A DNA stretch of 64,000 nt, taken from JANLSE01 sp031362265. GTDB taxonomy: Bacteria; Chloroflexota; Chloroflexia; Chloroflexales; Roseiflexaceae. A model generated the notes under the pieces. The model searched no databases, was not told the DNA's origin, and saw only the letters and a list, made by a program, of their open reading frames with translations. The first letter of the stretch is position 1. Each line of letters begins with the position of its first letter. The stretch spans positions 5,932-69,931 of the forward strand of contig JANLSE010000290.1 of assembly GCA_031362265.1 (NCBI GenBank), read 5' to 3'. Positions 49,141 through 58,586 of this stretch are shown here, piece by piece. A program made the translations under genes and the position numbers.

Positions 49141-52100
49141 ATGGCAGGCAATCGTGCGTTGTTTGATCGGGCGATGGAGCAAAGCCGTGATGCTTCGCGC
49201 CAGAAAAACTGGGAAGAGGCGCTCAAGCAAGCCGCCCGTGCGCTCCAAGAATTTCCGCAGGACTCGGATGCACGCTCGACAGCAGCTGTAGCGCTCATCA
49301 ATACGGGCAAATATCAGCAGGCGCTCCAAATTCTGGACGAACTGCGTAAAGCAGATCAGAATAATCCGTTCTTTGTCGAGTACCTTGCACGTGTGCATGA
49401 GCAATTAGGCAGTGTCGACGCAGCCTTTGCCGATTATACTCAACTTGCCGATTTGCAACAGGGCCGCCGATTAGGTATGCGCGCTGTTGAGGCGCTGCGT
49501 GAGGCGTTACGCCTACGGCCATCCGCCGATGAACAACGCCTTCGTTTAGCTCGCTTGCTTGAAGAGGTTGGCCTCGGTAACGAGGCGGTCACTTTGTACC
49601 TCGAACTAGCGCAGCGTCAGGCAGCCAACCCTCAGGCGGCAATTGCGCATGCAGAAACAGCCCTGCGCCTCGATCCCGAGAGCCGCGAAGCCAAAGAGCA
49701 GATTGCAGCATTGAGTGAGCGCTTGGCAGATATCGTCCAATCGGGTTCAGATACGATTACGCAACAGGCCCCTACGAGTGGTGCCCAGCCAGCCAGTGGG
49801 TTTGGCGCAACAGGGGCGCTGCGTGGTACCCAAATTGCTGTTGATCGGGTTGTCTTACAAGCACAGGCCCTCCAGGAGCAAGGTGATCTCGATGCGGCCA
49901 TGCAACAGTATGAGCGGGCTGTCGAAATGGGTAGCCAACGCAGTGATGTATTCTATAGCCTAGGGCTGCTCTACCAGGAACGTGGCGAGCACCGGCGTGC
50001 GATCGAATTGCTGCCGAATGCCGCTAGCGATGATGAATATGCGCTTTCGGCCCATTATATGCTTGGAACATCGTATCAGGCGTTGGGTATGTTGCCCCAG
50101 GCAGCCGAGGAATTTGAGCAGACGATTCGGCTGCTTCCGCTCGAGACAATCGGTCGGGCAGAATCCGATGATATGATCCAGATGTATGAGAGTGCTGCAC
50201 AAATCTATACGCAACTCGGCGATATTGCGCGTGCAGCATCGCTCTATTCCACGCTGGCCAATTTTCTCGCCAGTAAGCGTTGGGGCAAGGAGCGTGCCGA
50301 CGAGTTTCGCCAGAAGGCAAAAGAGCTCACCGAACGCAATATGTTTGCCAAATTGCGTACCCTTGGTACAGGCGCGCTTGTTGCTCCCGAAGCACCGCCC
50401 AGTGCAACTCAGCCTGAGGATCAGACCACCAGTATGCCAGAACGCTGGGGTAAGATCCGAGCAATCACCGATTTCTTGCGCCCAGGCAGTAACCCATTCG
50501 TTGAGTCTGTCGATATCTTCGCGACTCCAAGCCCATCGCCAGTGGCCGATCCATTAGACGAACTGGACGCGATTGCACCAAATATCCAACCTACATTTAT
50601 CCCGCTTACGAAGATCGATACCGTCGGCTTAGATGAAGTTGCCGAAAGATATGTGCAGGCTAGTGAGAAATATCTTGAGCAAGGGCTCATCCTCGCGGCT
50701 GTCGACGCATGTATGGAGGTGATTCGCATCGATGTGGATTATCTACCGATCCACCTGCGGATGGGCGAGATCTATGAGCGTGAAGGCCAACGTGAGGATG
50801 CACTAACCAAGTATCAGCTATTGATTGATACCTATGGCGCGCGTGGTGAAGCTGCTCGCTCAATTGATGCCTATTTCCGCCTGATTGAACTCTCGCCAGA
50901 TACATCGACAACACGCGCCCGGCTGGCAGATCTGCTGCGTACGGCTGGCCGCACAAATGAAGCTGCCGATCAGATGGCGCAGGTAGCCGCAGGCTATTTT
51001 CGGCTTGGGCAAAGCAATAAGGCGCTTGAAGAATATCGGCGTGGGTTACAATGGGCACCGGCGAATGGCAATCTGCGCGGCCAGTATGGCCAGGCACTGC
51101 TTAAGTTGGAACGCTACGAAGCGGCGCTGAGTGAGTTCCGCCGTGCACTTGATGCCGAGCCAAATAACCCGCAGCATGTGGCACGGATCAATATGACACT
51201 CGTGTTGATGGGTGAACAGCCGGTGGCCGTGTGGCAATCATTTGCCACTGTGCTTGATCTACTGAAGGCTCAGCCAAATCAGCGTGATCTCGTACAGTCC
51301 GAATATCGCGCCGCGCTGCTTGGGGTTGATTCGCCTACGTTGCATTATATTCTTGGGATCATCCAGCAAACGAGCGATCAACACCAATCGGCATTGCTTG
51401 AATTTGAGCAGGCTGAGTCGTTATTGAGTGAAGCACCGGATGCATTATTGCCCGCTATTCTTGTGCATCAGGCCGCTGCCGATAGCCATATTGCGCTTGG
51501 TGAGGCCGAAGAGGCGCGCGCCCAACTGCAGAAGACCCTGACTCTGAAACGGCCTACTGCCATCCCTGAGCTGGCGCGGTTTTCATTTGCGGTGCCGCTC
51601 TCGCAAGGAGAGGTGGTGCGGCGCATGGCCGAAGCGTATGGCGCAGTTGGCGATCTGGTGGGAGCCGAGCGCGCGCTCAAAGAGGCGAAGCAACACCTGC
51701 CCTATGATCGTGCAATCTATACCAAACTGGCGGATATTTATTTCCAACAAGGCAAACTCACCGAGGCGCTTGCGCAACTTGAGGAACTTGCGACCTATTA
51801 TGAGAGTCGCCAGGATCCGGATCGCGCACTCGAAGCGCTTGAGATGGCGGTGCGACTTGGCCCAAATAATATTACGGTTGGCAATCGCTTGGCACGGCTG
51901 TATATTCGGCGCGGCTTCCTGGATAAAGGCGTGGATGGGCTTGTGCGTGTTGCAGAACAGCAACGTAAGGCCGGCCAACTCAAGGATGCAGTGATGAGCT
52001 TGCAGCAAGTTGCCGAAGTACATTCAACCCTTGGCCAGCAACCCGAAGCGCTTAAGATTTACGATAAAATCGTACAGATCATGCCAAATGATGTCGAAAC

Positions 52101-52431
52101 GCGCCAGTGGCTGGCGATTATGCATACGCTTGGGGCTCGCCCGAAAGAGGCAATTGCCGAGAAGAAGCAATTGGTACGTATCTATTTACAGCAGCGTGAT
52201 CTCGCTGGCGCAATCGAGGAGCTTTTTACAATTATTGCGCTTGACCAGAATGATGTGGAGGCGCATTTCCAACTTGGCGATGTACTCATGCGGCGTGAGG
52301 AATATGAACAGGCTCTGCGTATCTACACACGCATGCTGAAAATGCCAGGAATTGAAGCTGAACGAGTTGAGGCACTACAGGCGGCTGCGAAGCGAATGTT
52401 TGAACAACAGCAGGGATCACGCAAGGCATGA
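49141..52431 (+). CDS. Large TPR repeat protein
   Basis: A 1096-residue cytoplasmic protein made mostly of tetratricopeptide repeats. ATG 49141 follows GGAGG by nine bases. Repeats of the TPR type occur throughout, for example residues 15-100 (YQQALQILDELRKADQNNPF), about 240-360, 500-720 and 780-1090 (YFQQGKLTEALAQLEELATY, FQLGDVLMRREEYEQALRIY). Charged low-complexity linkers (about 410-480, Pro/Thr/Ser-rich) separate blocks. No enzyme domain is visible, so it probably scaffolds a protein complex. The c-di-AMP genes lie just downstream but repeats separate them. Confidence 0.85.
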   Translation: MAGNRALFDRAMEQSRDASRQKNWEEALKQAARALQEFPQDSDARSTAAVALINTGKYQQALQILDELRKADQNNPFFVEYLARVHEQLGSVDAAFADYTQLADLQQGRRLGMRAVEALREALRLRPSADEQRLRLARLLEEVGLGNEAVTLYLELAQRQAANPQAAIAHAETALRLDPESREAKEQIAALSERLADIVQSGSDTITQQAPTSGAQPASGFGATGALRGTQIAVDRVVLQAQALQEQGDLDAAMQQYERAVEMGSQRSDVFYSLGLLYQERGEHRRAIELLPNAASDDEYALSAHYMLGTSYQALGMLPQAAEEFEQTIRLLPLETIGRAESDDMIQMYESAAQIYTQLGDIARAASLYSTLANFLASKRWGKERADEFRQKAKELTERNMFAKLRTLGTGALVAPEAPPSATQPEDQTTSMPERWGKIRAITDFLRPGSNPFVESVDIFATPSPSPVADPLDELDAIAPNIQPTFIPLTKIDTVGLDEVAERYVQASEKYLEQGLILAAVDACMEVIRIDVDYLPIHLRMGEIYEREGQREDALTKYQLLIDTYGARGEAARSIDAYFRLIELSPDTSTTRARLADLLRTAGRTNEAADQMAQVAAGYFRLGQSNKALEEYRRGLQWAPANGNLRGQYGQALLKLERYEAALSEFRRALDAEPNNPQHVARINMTLVLMGEQPVAVWQSFATVLDLLKAQPNQRDLVQSEYRAALLGVDSPTLHYILGIIQQTSDQHQSALLEFEQAESLLSEAPDALLPAILVHQAAADSHIALGEAEEARAQLQKTLTLKRPTAIPELARFSFAVPLSQGEVVRRMAEAYGAVGDLVGAERALKEAKQHLPYDRAIYTKLADIYFQQGKLTEALAQLEELATYYESRQDPDRALEALEMAVRLGPNNITVGNRLARLYIRRGFLDKGVDGLVRVAEQQRKAGQLKDAVMSLQQVAEVHSTLGQQPEALKIYDKIVQIMPNDVETRQWLAIMHTLGARPKEAIAEKKQLVRIYLQQRDLAGAIEELFTIIALDQNDVEAHFQLGDVLMRREEYEQALRIYTRMLKMPGIEAERVEALQAAAKRMFEQQQGSRKA

Positions 52432-52435
52432 GCGA

Positions 52436-52478
52436 GCAGGAGACAAGGAGACAAGGAGACAAGGAGACAGGGTGAATG
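52436..52478. repeat. GGAGACAA tandem array
   Basis: About four copies of GGAGACAA (52438-52470) are followed by CTCCAATG units near 52481-52500 in the short gap before cdaA. Confidence 0.8.
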
Positions 52479-52510
52479 AGTTGCTCCAATGCTCCAATGT
52501 TTAGAGTGTT

Positions 52511-53350
52511 ATGCCAGATATTCCAACCTTACTTGAATGGCTGTCCCGGCTACGCGACCGGCTAAATCCGCTTAATGACCCGCTGCCGTTTCTAGACATT
52601 GCGATTGTCGCACTGATCTTTTTTTGGCTGCTTGGCGTTATTCGCGGAACTCGAGCTGTTCAGTTGCTACGCGGCATTGGCATCCTGCTGGCACTTTCGC
52701 TTATCCTTGGCTCGCTACTTCCACTCGAAACATTGCGCTGGTTGCTCCAGAATGTTATCCAGCCAGCATTGCTTGTAGCCATTCCAGTGCTGTTCCAACC
52801 CGAATTACGGCGTGCTTTAGAAGGATTAGGGCGGACAAACGATCTGTTTGGGCGGCCATTTGGCCGTGCTAATCGCTTTGAATTAGTTGAAACAGTCAAT
52901 GGCGTTGCGCGTGCGGCGCAGCAACTCTCGCAGCAGGGGGTTGGTGCCTTGATGGTGATTGAGCGTGAGACAGGATTGCAGGAGTATGCCGATCGTGGAG
53001 TGATTTTAGAAGCGCGTCTCGCCGTGCCGCTCTTGTTAAATATCTTCTACCCCAACTCGCCACTGCACGATATGGCTGTGATTGTGCGGAATAATCGCAT
53101 CCTGGCCGCAAATGTCGTGCTGCCATTAAGCGAGGATGTTGGTGGGCCGCGCCGCTATGGAACACGCCACCGCGCCGCCAAAGGTATCTCGGAGCAATCA
53201 GATGCGATTGCAGTCGTTGTATCCGAAGAGACCGGCGCGATATCGGTTGTGACCGATGGGCGCATGGTGAGCTACCTCAACGAAACCCGGCTGCGCAATA
53301 TGTTGGCTGGCCTCCTCAAGGTGCCGCTGGAGGAAGGGAGCGCCAAATGA
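52511..53350 (+). CDS. cdaA: Diadenylate cyclase CdaA
   Basis: Membrane diadenylate cyclase that makes c-di-AMP, which controls potassium and osmotic balance. The 279-residue protein has three N-terminal transmembrane helices (about 27-90) and the DAC domain (about 100-260). Motifs: GALMVIERETGLQEYADRG, LLLNIFYPNSPLHDMAVIV, and RYGTRHRAAKGISEQSDAIA. Where most cyclases have Asp-Gly-Ala, this one reads Asp187-Met188-Ala189; the RHR motif (219-221) is intact. The stop overlaps the start of cdaR by four bases, the usual cdaA-cdaR pairing. Confidence 0.92.
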   Translation: MPDIPTLLEWLSRLRDRLNPLNDPLPFLDIAIVALIFFWLLGVIRGTRAVQLLRGIGILLALSLILGSLLPLETLRWLLQNVIQPALLVAIPVLFQPELRRALEGLGRTNDLFGRPFGRANRFELVETVNGVARAAQQLSQQGVGALMVIERETGLQEYADRGVILEARLAVPLLLNIFYPNSPLHDMAVIVRNNRILAANVVLPLSEDVGGPRRYGTRHRAAKGISEQSDAIAVVVSEETGAISVVTDGRMVSYLNETRLRNMLAGLLKVPLEEGSAK

Positions 53351-54687
53351 GCGAGGTCCGAACCATTGGCCTCCGGCTGCTTCTTGCCCTGGTGCTTTCA
53401 TTCGCGCTATGGGTGTTTGTCTCCTATACACAGAATCCGGATCGGCGCGCACGTTTTGACACAGTTCCGGTTGAGGTTGATGGCCTGGGTGCCGGGCTGG
53501 TGCTTGTCGATAGCAATGGCCTACCACGCACCACGCGCCCATCAGTTAGTGTTACCGTGGAGGCAGCGGCCGATGAATTACAGAATGTAGGCCAGCCAGA
53601 TCTACGCGCCTTTCAGGATGTAACCGACCTTACGGCTGGGCAATATGTGATCGATGTTCAGGTTGAGACAACCCGTACCGATCGTCTGCGCCTCAAGTTT
53701 GCGACCGATCCGTTCCGGTTGCCGCTGCGGATTGAGCAGGCGATCACCCGTACCGTCGGGCTAACAGTTACGGTCAGTGGCATCGTTCCGTTCAGCTTTG
53801 AAGCCCTAGAAGCGAATGCAACCGCCCGTAGCCAAACGATTCGGGAGGTGTCGGTTACTGGCCCGCAGAATCGTGTTGAGCGAGTGGTTGGTGCGCGTGC
53901 TCTTGCGGATATTGATCGGCTGACATCAACCTATAATTCGCCCCGCACGTTGGAGGCGGTTGATGCCGATGGTAAGGTTGTTGATGGCGTGTCGATCGAC
54001 CCTCCACAAGTATTGGTGCAGATCCCGATTGTTTCGAGTGTTGGCGTGAAGCGTGTGCCGATTGTCCCTGCGTTATCTGGTGAGCCCGCCAGTGGGTATG
54101 TTGTTGCTGGGGTTGCAGTTGAACCGCAACTCGCGACTCTGACGGGTAGTTCCGGACCGCTCGATGGCGTGCAGAATATTACGACTGCTCCTGTATCGGT
54201 GGATGGGGCAACGCGTACATTTACACGTACTGTAGCGCTCCAGGAACCAGAACGTGCCAGATTACGCTTCGGCGAGCCAACCACCGCAGTTGTGACGGTT
54301 CGGATTACACAGCTTGATCGACCATTTCAGGTGACTCTGCCAGTGACGGTTCAGGCGATTGATATTGAGGGCGGCTTGCTTGTTTCCTTAAGCCCAGCAG
54401 CTATACCATTTACCTTACAAGGGCGATCAACAAATTTGGGGAAGCTGGATGCTACTACACTGATTGCAACTGTTAGCTTACGCGGGCTAGGTCCAGGGGT
54501 GTATTTGATTACACCACAGATCAAATTGCCAGATGGAATTACACTTGCGATACCACCACCACAATTAACAGTGACATTGCGGGCGATACCAACAGCCACA
54601 CCACCAACAACACCAACGACACCCCAGGAAGGTACACCCACGCTTGAACCAACAGGAACTGTTGTACCAACAACGGCGATACCATAG
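53347..54687 (+). CDS. cdaR: YbbR-domain protein, CdaA regulator
   Basis: A 446-residue protein: a membrane anchor (residues 8-28, LRLLLALVLSFALWVFV) followed by about four extracellular YbbR beta-rich domains. It binds CdaA at the membrane and modulates its activity in other bacteria. The C-terminal tail is rich in Thr and Pro (PTATPPTTPTTPQEGTPTLE). The start overlaps cdaA by four bases (ATGA), so the two are translationally coupled. The glmM gene, often third in this operon, is absent; gatC follows after a short repeat gap. Confidence 0.9.
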   Translation: MSEVRTIGLRLLLALVLSFALWVFVSYTQNPDRRARFDTVPVEVDGLGAGLVLVDSNGLPRTTRPSVSVTVEAAADELQNVGQPDLRAFQDVTDLTAGQYVIDVQVETTRTDRLRLKFATDPFRLPLRIEQAITRTVGLTVTVSGIVPFSFEALEANATARSQTIREVSVTGPQNRVERVVGARALADIDRLTSTYNSPRTLEAVDADGKVVDGVSIDPPQVLVQIPIVSSVGVKRVPIVPALSGEPASGYVVAGVAVEPQLATLTGSSGPLDGVQNITTAPVSVDGATRTFTRTVALQEPERARLRFGEPTTAVVTVRITQLDRPFQVTLPVTVQAIDIEGGLLVSLSPAAIPFTLQGRSTNLGKLDATTLIATVSLRGLGPGVYLITPQIKLPDGITLAIPPPQLTVTLRAIPTATPPTTPTTPQEGTPTLEPTGTVVPTTAIP

Positions 54688-54696
54688 CGCAAAACG

Positions 54697-54730
54697 TACA
54701 GCGCATAACGCATAACGCATAACGCAAAAT
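54697..54730. repeat. CGCATAA array before gatC
   Basis: Three to four copies of the heptamer GCATAAC (54705-54727) lie in the 65-base gap between cdaR and gatC, ahead of the gatC ribosome-binding site. Confidence 0.7.
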
Positions 54731-54752
54731 CGTTTAAGGAGGAGAACTAATA

Positions 54753-55046
54753 ATGGCTTTGACACTCGCCGAAACAGAGCATGTCGCCCGCTTGGCACGT
54801 ATGCGGCTGGCGCCAGAGGAATTAGAGAAAATGCGCGCACAGCTCTCGAATATTTTGGAGTATATCGAGATGTTACAGGAGCTAGATGTAAGCGAGGTTC
54901 CGCCCACCGCTCAGGTGACTGAGTTGACGAATGTGCTTCGTACCGATGAAGTGCAGGAATCACTGAATCGGGGAGATGCCTTAGCTAATGCGCCGGTTCA
55001 AGCTGAAGGAATGTTTCGGGTGAAAGCAATTTTTGAAGAGGAATAG
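54753..55046 (+). CDS. gatC: Aspartyl/glutamyl-tRNA amidotransferase subunit C
   Basis: Small subunit (97 residues) of GatCAB, which converts Glu-tRNA-Gln (or Asp-tRNA-Asn) to the amide form. Motifs match: VARLARMRLAPEELEKMRAQ, LSNILEYIEMLQELD, and PTAQVTELTNVLRTDEVQES. AGGAGGAG lies ten bases before the ATG. gatA and gatB are not adjacent. As asnS is also present in this window, the complex here probably serves Gln-tRNA. Confidence 0.93.
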   Translation: MALTLAETEHVARLARMRLAPEELEKMRAQLSNILEYIEMLQELDVSEVPPTAQVTELTNVLRTDEVQESLNRGDALANAPVQAEGMFRVKAIFEEE

Positions 55047-55056
55047 CCCTACCTGT

Positions 55057-56175
55057 TCATCGGGATTTGCCAGTACGCGCGAGTACTGCAACTGCCTCAC
55101 GTAAATTGGAATATGTGGGGATATTGTCGAGGCGCGCTCCAAGGGCGACAAGGGTTTGTGCTACTTCGGGGCGAACCCCTACTAGTAGAGCCTCTGCGCC
55201 AAGTAAGCGTACCGCGCTTGCTGTGCGTAAGAGAATTTGAGCAACCTGAGTATCAACCAGTGGCACACCAGTGATATCGAAGATAACATGCCGTGTGCGC
55301 TGTTGCTCTACTTGCGACAGGATATTCTGTTCAAATGCAACTGCGCGCTCATCATCAATTGCGCCAACTAATGGCGCAACAAGTACACCTGGCAAAACCG
55401 GCAGCACTGGGGAACTCATATCGCGGACGAGATTCCGGTTTTCCTGCAATTGAGCCAAGGTACGTGCGAGCTGTTCCTCGCGTTTTTCACCTTGAATAAG
55501 CGCGCTTTGGAGCGATACAGTGCGTTCACTAACCACCAATTCAAGCGAGTCGCGTAGTGCCTCTAGCTCACGCTCACGCGCTCTGGTAGCGGACAATGCG
55601 TGTTGCAGCGAAGCCCCGAATCGGTCGAGTACAACACCCAGCACTATGAGTATAAACGTGGCCGAGCCAAAAACCCCGATAGGGTGCATCTCTTCTATAT
55701 GCAAAAAACCAGCCCACTGCGGAATAAGAGTTTCGATAGCTGCTACCGCTCCGATTGCCACTATGCAGAGCCCAAGCGTGGCAATTAGGCCATTACGCCC
55801 GATAAGCAGCCCACCCAATACAATAGGGATGGTAAAGCTCAACAGAATAGTCTCGCTGCGTTCTAGCCCAGCAGCAAGCGTCGAGACTCCGATTGCCAAA
55901 ATCAGGCTACCACAGATTGCATAGACGGCCAGCACAAAGTTCCCGCGGCGGAGAAGTACAAGTGCTACGGTTGTACATATTATTAGCAGTGGGTAGATCG
56001 TTAGAGGTAGCAGCAGATCGCCTGGAGCCACGCTTGTTACAAGTGAAACTGGCATACCCATCAGGCTGGATGCGATAATAATCAGCAAGATGATTTGTAG
56101 CAAACCTGCTTGGTAATGCTCAAGCGGATCAGAAAATGCAATGTCATCAAGCCAGGTGCGAAACTTAGCCCACAC
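55057..56175 (-). CDS. Membrane protein with RsbR-like STAS domain
   Basis: A 372-residue protein. Residues about 20-180 contain six transmembrane helices, a coiled coil follows (about 190-245, ARERELEALRDSLELVVSER), and residues about 255-368 form a STAS domain. The STAS region reads HVIFDITGVPLVDTQVAQIL and GVRPEVAQTLVALG: the two threonines match the phosphorylation sites of RsbR-type stressosome proteins. This points to a partner-switching sensor in which membrane signals reach the STAS domain. No RsbS/RsbT genes are near. GTG at 56175 is the start. Confidence 0.87.
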   Translation of the reverse strand: MWAKFRTWLDDIAFSDPLEHYQAGLLQIILLIIIASSLMGMPVSLVTSVAPGDLLLPLTIYPLLIICTTVALVLLRRGNFVLAVYAICGSLILAIGVSTLAAGLERSETILLSFTIPIVLGGLLIGRNGLIATLGLCIVAIGAVAAIETLIPQWAGFLHIEEMHPIGVFGSATFILIVLGVVLDRFGASLQHALSATRARERELEALRDSLELVVSERTVSLQSALIQGEKREEQLARTLAQLQENRNLVRDMSSPVLPVLPGVLVAPLVGAIDDERAVAFEQNILSQVEQQRTRHVIFDITGVPLVDTQVAQILLRTASAVRLLGAEALLVGVRPEVAQTLVALGARLDNIPTYSNLREAVAVLARTGKSR

Positions 56176-56303
56176 AATACACCCTATATACTATGCTGGT
56201 TGGCGTTTTAGCCAACCAGCTGACTACTCTGTATTTCAGTATAGTCGATTCAGTTGTGTCAAATTGTATCAACTTAGCATCGAACGAATACTACGACTGA
56301 ATC

Positions 56304-57761
56304 CTACTGTCCATCGATATAGACCGTCTTCACCTTGGTGAAGAACTCAATTGCGCCATTGCCCATTTCGCGGAACATGCCCGAGCCGCTCTGCTTGAAT
56401 CCGCCGAATGGTGCCTGGATCGATGCGCCAACCGTACCCTGATTGACCTTGATCATCCCAGCCTCAGCGCGCTCGGCGAAGCGAATCGCGCGGCGTAGGT
56501 CGTTTGTGACAATCCCTGCCGTTAGGCCGTAGGCGACATTATTGGCAATCGTAAAGGCCTCATCAAGATCAGCAGCCTCGATTACCCCGACAACCGGTCC
56601 GAAGACCTCTTCCTGAGCGATACGCATATCGGGCCGCACGCCGCCAAGAACGGTTGGTTGCACAAAATGGCCACGCTGATGCTCTGACCCGTTTGGAGTA
56701 CTTCCCCCTGCAAGAACCTGTGCTCCCTCACCGCGGGCGATCTCAACATATTCCAGATCGGTTTTGCGCTGGCCTGCACTCACCGCTGGGCCCATCTGCA
56801 TGCCATCTGTCAGCCCAGGGCCAACCTTAAGCGCTTGGGCTGCTGCTGTCAGTTTCTCGGTAAACTCACGTGCAACCGCAGATTCGACAATCACGCGACT
56901 GCATGCTGTGCAAGCTTGGCCGGTTAGGGCAAACCCGCTGGCAGAGACAATCGTTACCGCTTTGTTGAGATCGGCGTCTGCCGCAACAATAATTGGGTTC
57001 TTGCCACCCATCTCTAGGTGGGTACGTGTGATGCGCGGAGCCGTTTTCTGATAGAGTGCATGGCCAACCGCATACGATCCGGTGAACGAAACAGCCTCAA
57101 TGCGCTTGTCGGTCACCAGGGTATCGCCAATCGAGCTACCACCACCGGTCACAATATTCAGGACACCCTTGGGTAAACCAGCCTGCTGAAAGAGTTGAAC
57201 AAGCCGGATCGCAAGAATAGGAGTAGCGGAGGCAGGCTTGAACACTACTGTATTACCGCTGATCAGGGCTGGTGCAATCTTCCAAACTGGAATAGAGAGC
57301 GGGAAGTTCCAGGGTGTGATGATTGCACAAACGCCAACCGGTACACGGAGGCTATAGAGCAAGGTATTTGGGGTGTCGGCGGGAAGCATATCGCCACCAA
57401 GACGATGCCCTTCACCAGCAAAGTAGCGTAGCAAATCGACGGAACGAGTGACTTCGCGGCCTGCCTCAGCACGAGTCTTGCCTTCTTCGCGTGTGAGATC
57501 CTCAGCCCACGAAGCCGCCTCGCTCTCGAGGATATGTGCCGCGCGATACAGAATCTTGCCACGATCTGGGCCAATCATGCCAGCCCATGAGCCAAACGCT
57601 GTGTGGGCTGCGTCGATTGCCGCCGTCACATCGACCGGTGTTGAGGCTGGCACCATGCCCAGCACCTGATCTGTATCGGCTGGGTTGCGTACCTCGATCC
57701 AGTTCGCGCTCACCGATGGTACTTCTTCGCCACCAATAATGTTATGGAAATGGGTTGTCAT
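56304..57761 (-). CDS. Aldehyde dehydrogenase (succinate-semialdehyde-type)
   Basis: A 485-residue NAD(P)-dependent aldehyde dehydrogenase. ATG 57761 (after AAAGG) begins the family match; the frame extends upstream through repeats only. The nucleotide-binding stretch is ITPWNFPLSIPVWKIAPALI with FKPASATPILA; the catalytic Glu lies in HLEMGGKNPI and the catalytic Cys in GQACTACSRVIVES; FGPVVGVIEAADLDEA and GGFKQSGSGMFREMG close the site. Neighbouring gabT suggests oxidation of succinate semialdehyde in GABA breakdown; the sequence alone would also allow another semialdehyde, such as 2-oxoglutarate semialdehyde. Confidence 0.88.
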   Translation of the reverse strand: MTTHFHNIIGGEEVPSVSANWIEVRNPADTDQVLGMVPASTPVDVTAAIDAAHTAFGSWAGMIGPDRGKILYRAAHILESEAASWAEDLTREEGKTRAEAGREVTRSVDLLRYFAGEGHRLGGDMLPADTPNTLLYSLRVPVGVCAIITPWNFPLSIPVWKIAPALISGNTVVFKPASATPILAIRLVQLFQQAGLPKGVLNIVTGGGSSIGDTLVTDKRIEAVSFTGSYAVGHALYQKTAPRITRTHLEMGGKNPIIVAADADLNKAVTIVSASGFALTGQACTACSRVIVESAVAREFTEKLTAAAQALKVGPGLTDGMQMGPAVSAGQRKTDLEYVEIARGEGAQVLAGGSTPNGSEHQRGHFVQPTVLGGVRPDMRIAQEEVFGPVVGVIEAADLDEAFTIANNVAYGLTAGIVTNDLRRAIRFAERAEAGMIKVNQGTVGASIQAPFGGFKQSGSGMFREMGNGAIEFFTKVKTVYIDGQ

Positions 57762-57774
57762 TGAAAGGCCTTTC

Positions 57775-57968
57775 TTAAGTATTGAAGCAATGAAGCAATG
57801 AAGCATTGGAGCATTGGAGCAGGGTACCCTCTGGGTGAAGCATTGGAGCAATGAAGCAATGAAACAATGAAACAATGAAACAATGAAACAATGAAACAGT
57901 TCGACACTTCGCAAAATAGACATGGGCGTTTCGAATAAACTGCTTCCCAGCTTCAATGTTTCGATGTT
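57775..57968. repeat. AATGAAGC/AATGAAAC arrays with palindromic element
   Basis: Tandem GAAGCAAT and AATGAAAC units (57780-57900) are interrupted by GGGTACCCTCTGGGTGAAGC (57821-57840), the same element seen near 520, 29440 and 48985. TTCAATGTTTC at the far end is their complement. All this lies between the aldehyde dehydrogenase and GNAT genes. Confidence 0.8.
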
Positions 57969-58583
57969 TCATTGCTTCTCCCATACGATCAACGCTGCTT
58001 GGTTTCCGAGATACCCAGCTTCTAGGTAGTTATCGAGAATCCCATGAACTACGAAGCCACTACGCAGCTGTGGAGTCAGGGTTGGGTCAGTTAATTCCCC
58101 AGCGACAACCGCAGCAACATATTGTTCGGCGGACATCCGATCACGGTACAGATGGTAGTTTGGCAGCATGCCGCCTGCGACCATGCCACGCATACCAAGG
58201 CGGCGGATCAGATCCTTACGTGCATCATAGAGCATCTTCGAGATTTTGCGCCCACGATACTCCGGGTGAACACTTACATCGACACCATAGAGCCATTCGC
58301 CCTGTGGAGTATGATACCCAAAGAAGCCGCCATCAATGATTGTGTGGAAATCGTGGGGTGTGAAGGCCTGCTCAGTTGTTGCACGAAAGGTGCTACTCAT
58401 GCCAACGACCCGCGCGCCATCGAGGGCCACATGTTGGCCTTCGGGGAACACCTCCAGATGGCGGCGCACATGTACAGCCTTCATCAAATCCTCTTCCAGC
58501 AAGGTCGGGAAGCAGAGCGCCTGATGGCGTTCAATTGCCTCGGCATGCTCGGGGCGCGTATTGGTGATGATGATTTCGCCCAT
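57969..58583 (-). CDS. GNAT-family N-acetyltransferase
   Basis: A 204-residue acetyl-CoA-dependent acyltransferase. The acetyl-CoA loop is VDVSVHPEYRGRKISKMLY (about 97-115), with RKDLIRRLGMRGMVAGGM following; the N-terminal part (TRPEHAEAIERHQALCFPTL) is the substrate side. ATG 58583 is three bases after the gabT stop, so it is co-transcribed with gabT. The link suggests acetylation of an amine or amino acid related to the gabT substrate, but this is inference. Confidence 0.85.
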   Translation of the reverse strand: MGEIIITNTRPEHAEAIERHQALCFPTLLEEDLMKAVHVRRHLEVFPEGQHVALDGARVVGMSSTFRATTEQAFTPHDFHTIIDGGFFGYHTPQGEWLYGVDVSVHPEYRGRKISKMLYDARKDLIRRLGMRGMVAGGMLPNYHLYRDRMSAEQYVAAVVAGELTDPTLTPQLRSGFVVHGILDNYLEAGYLGNQAALIVWEKQ

Positions 58584-58586
58584 AGC

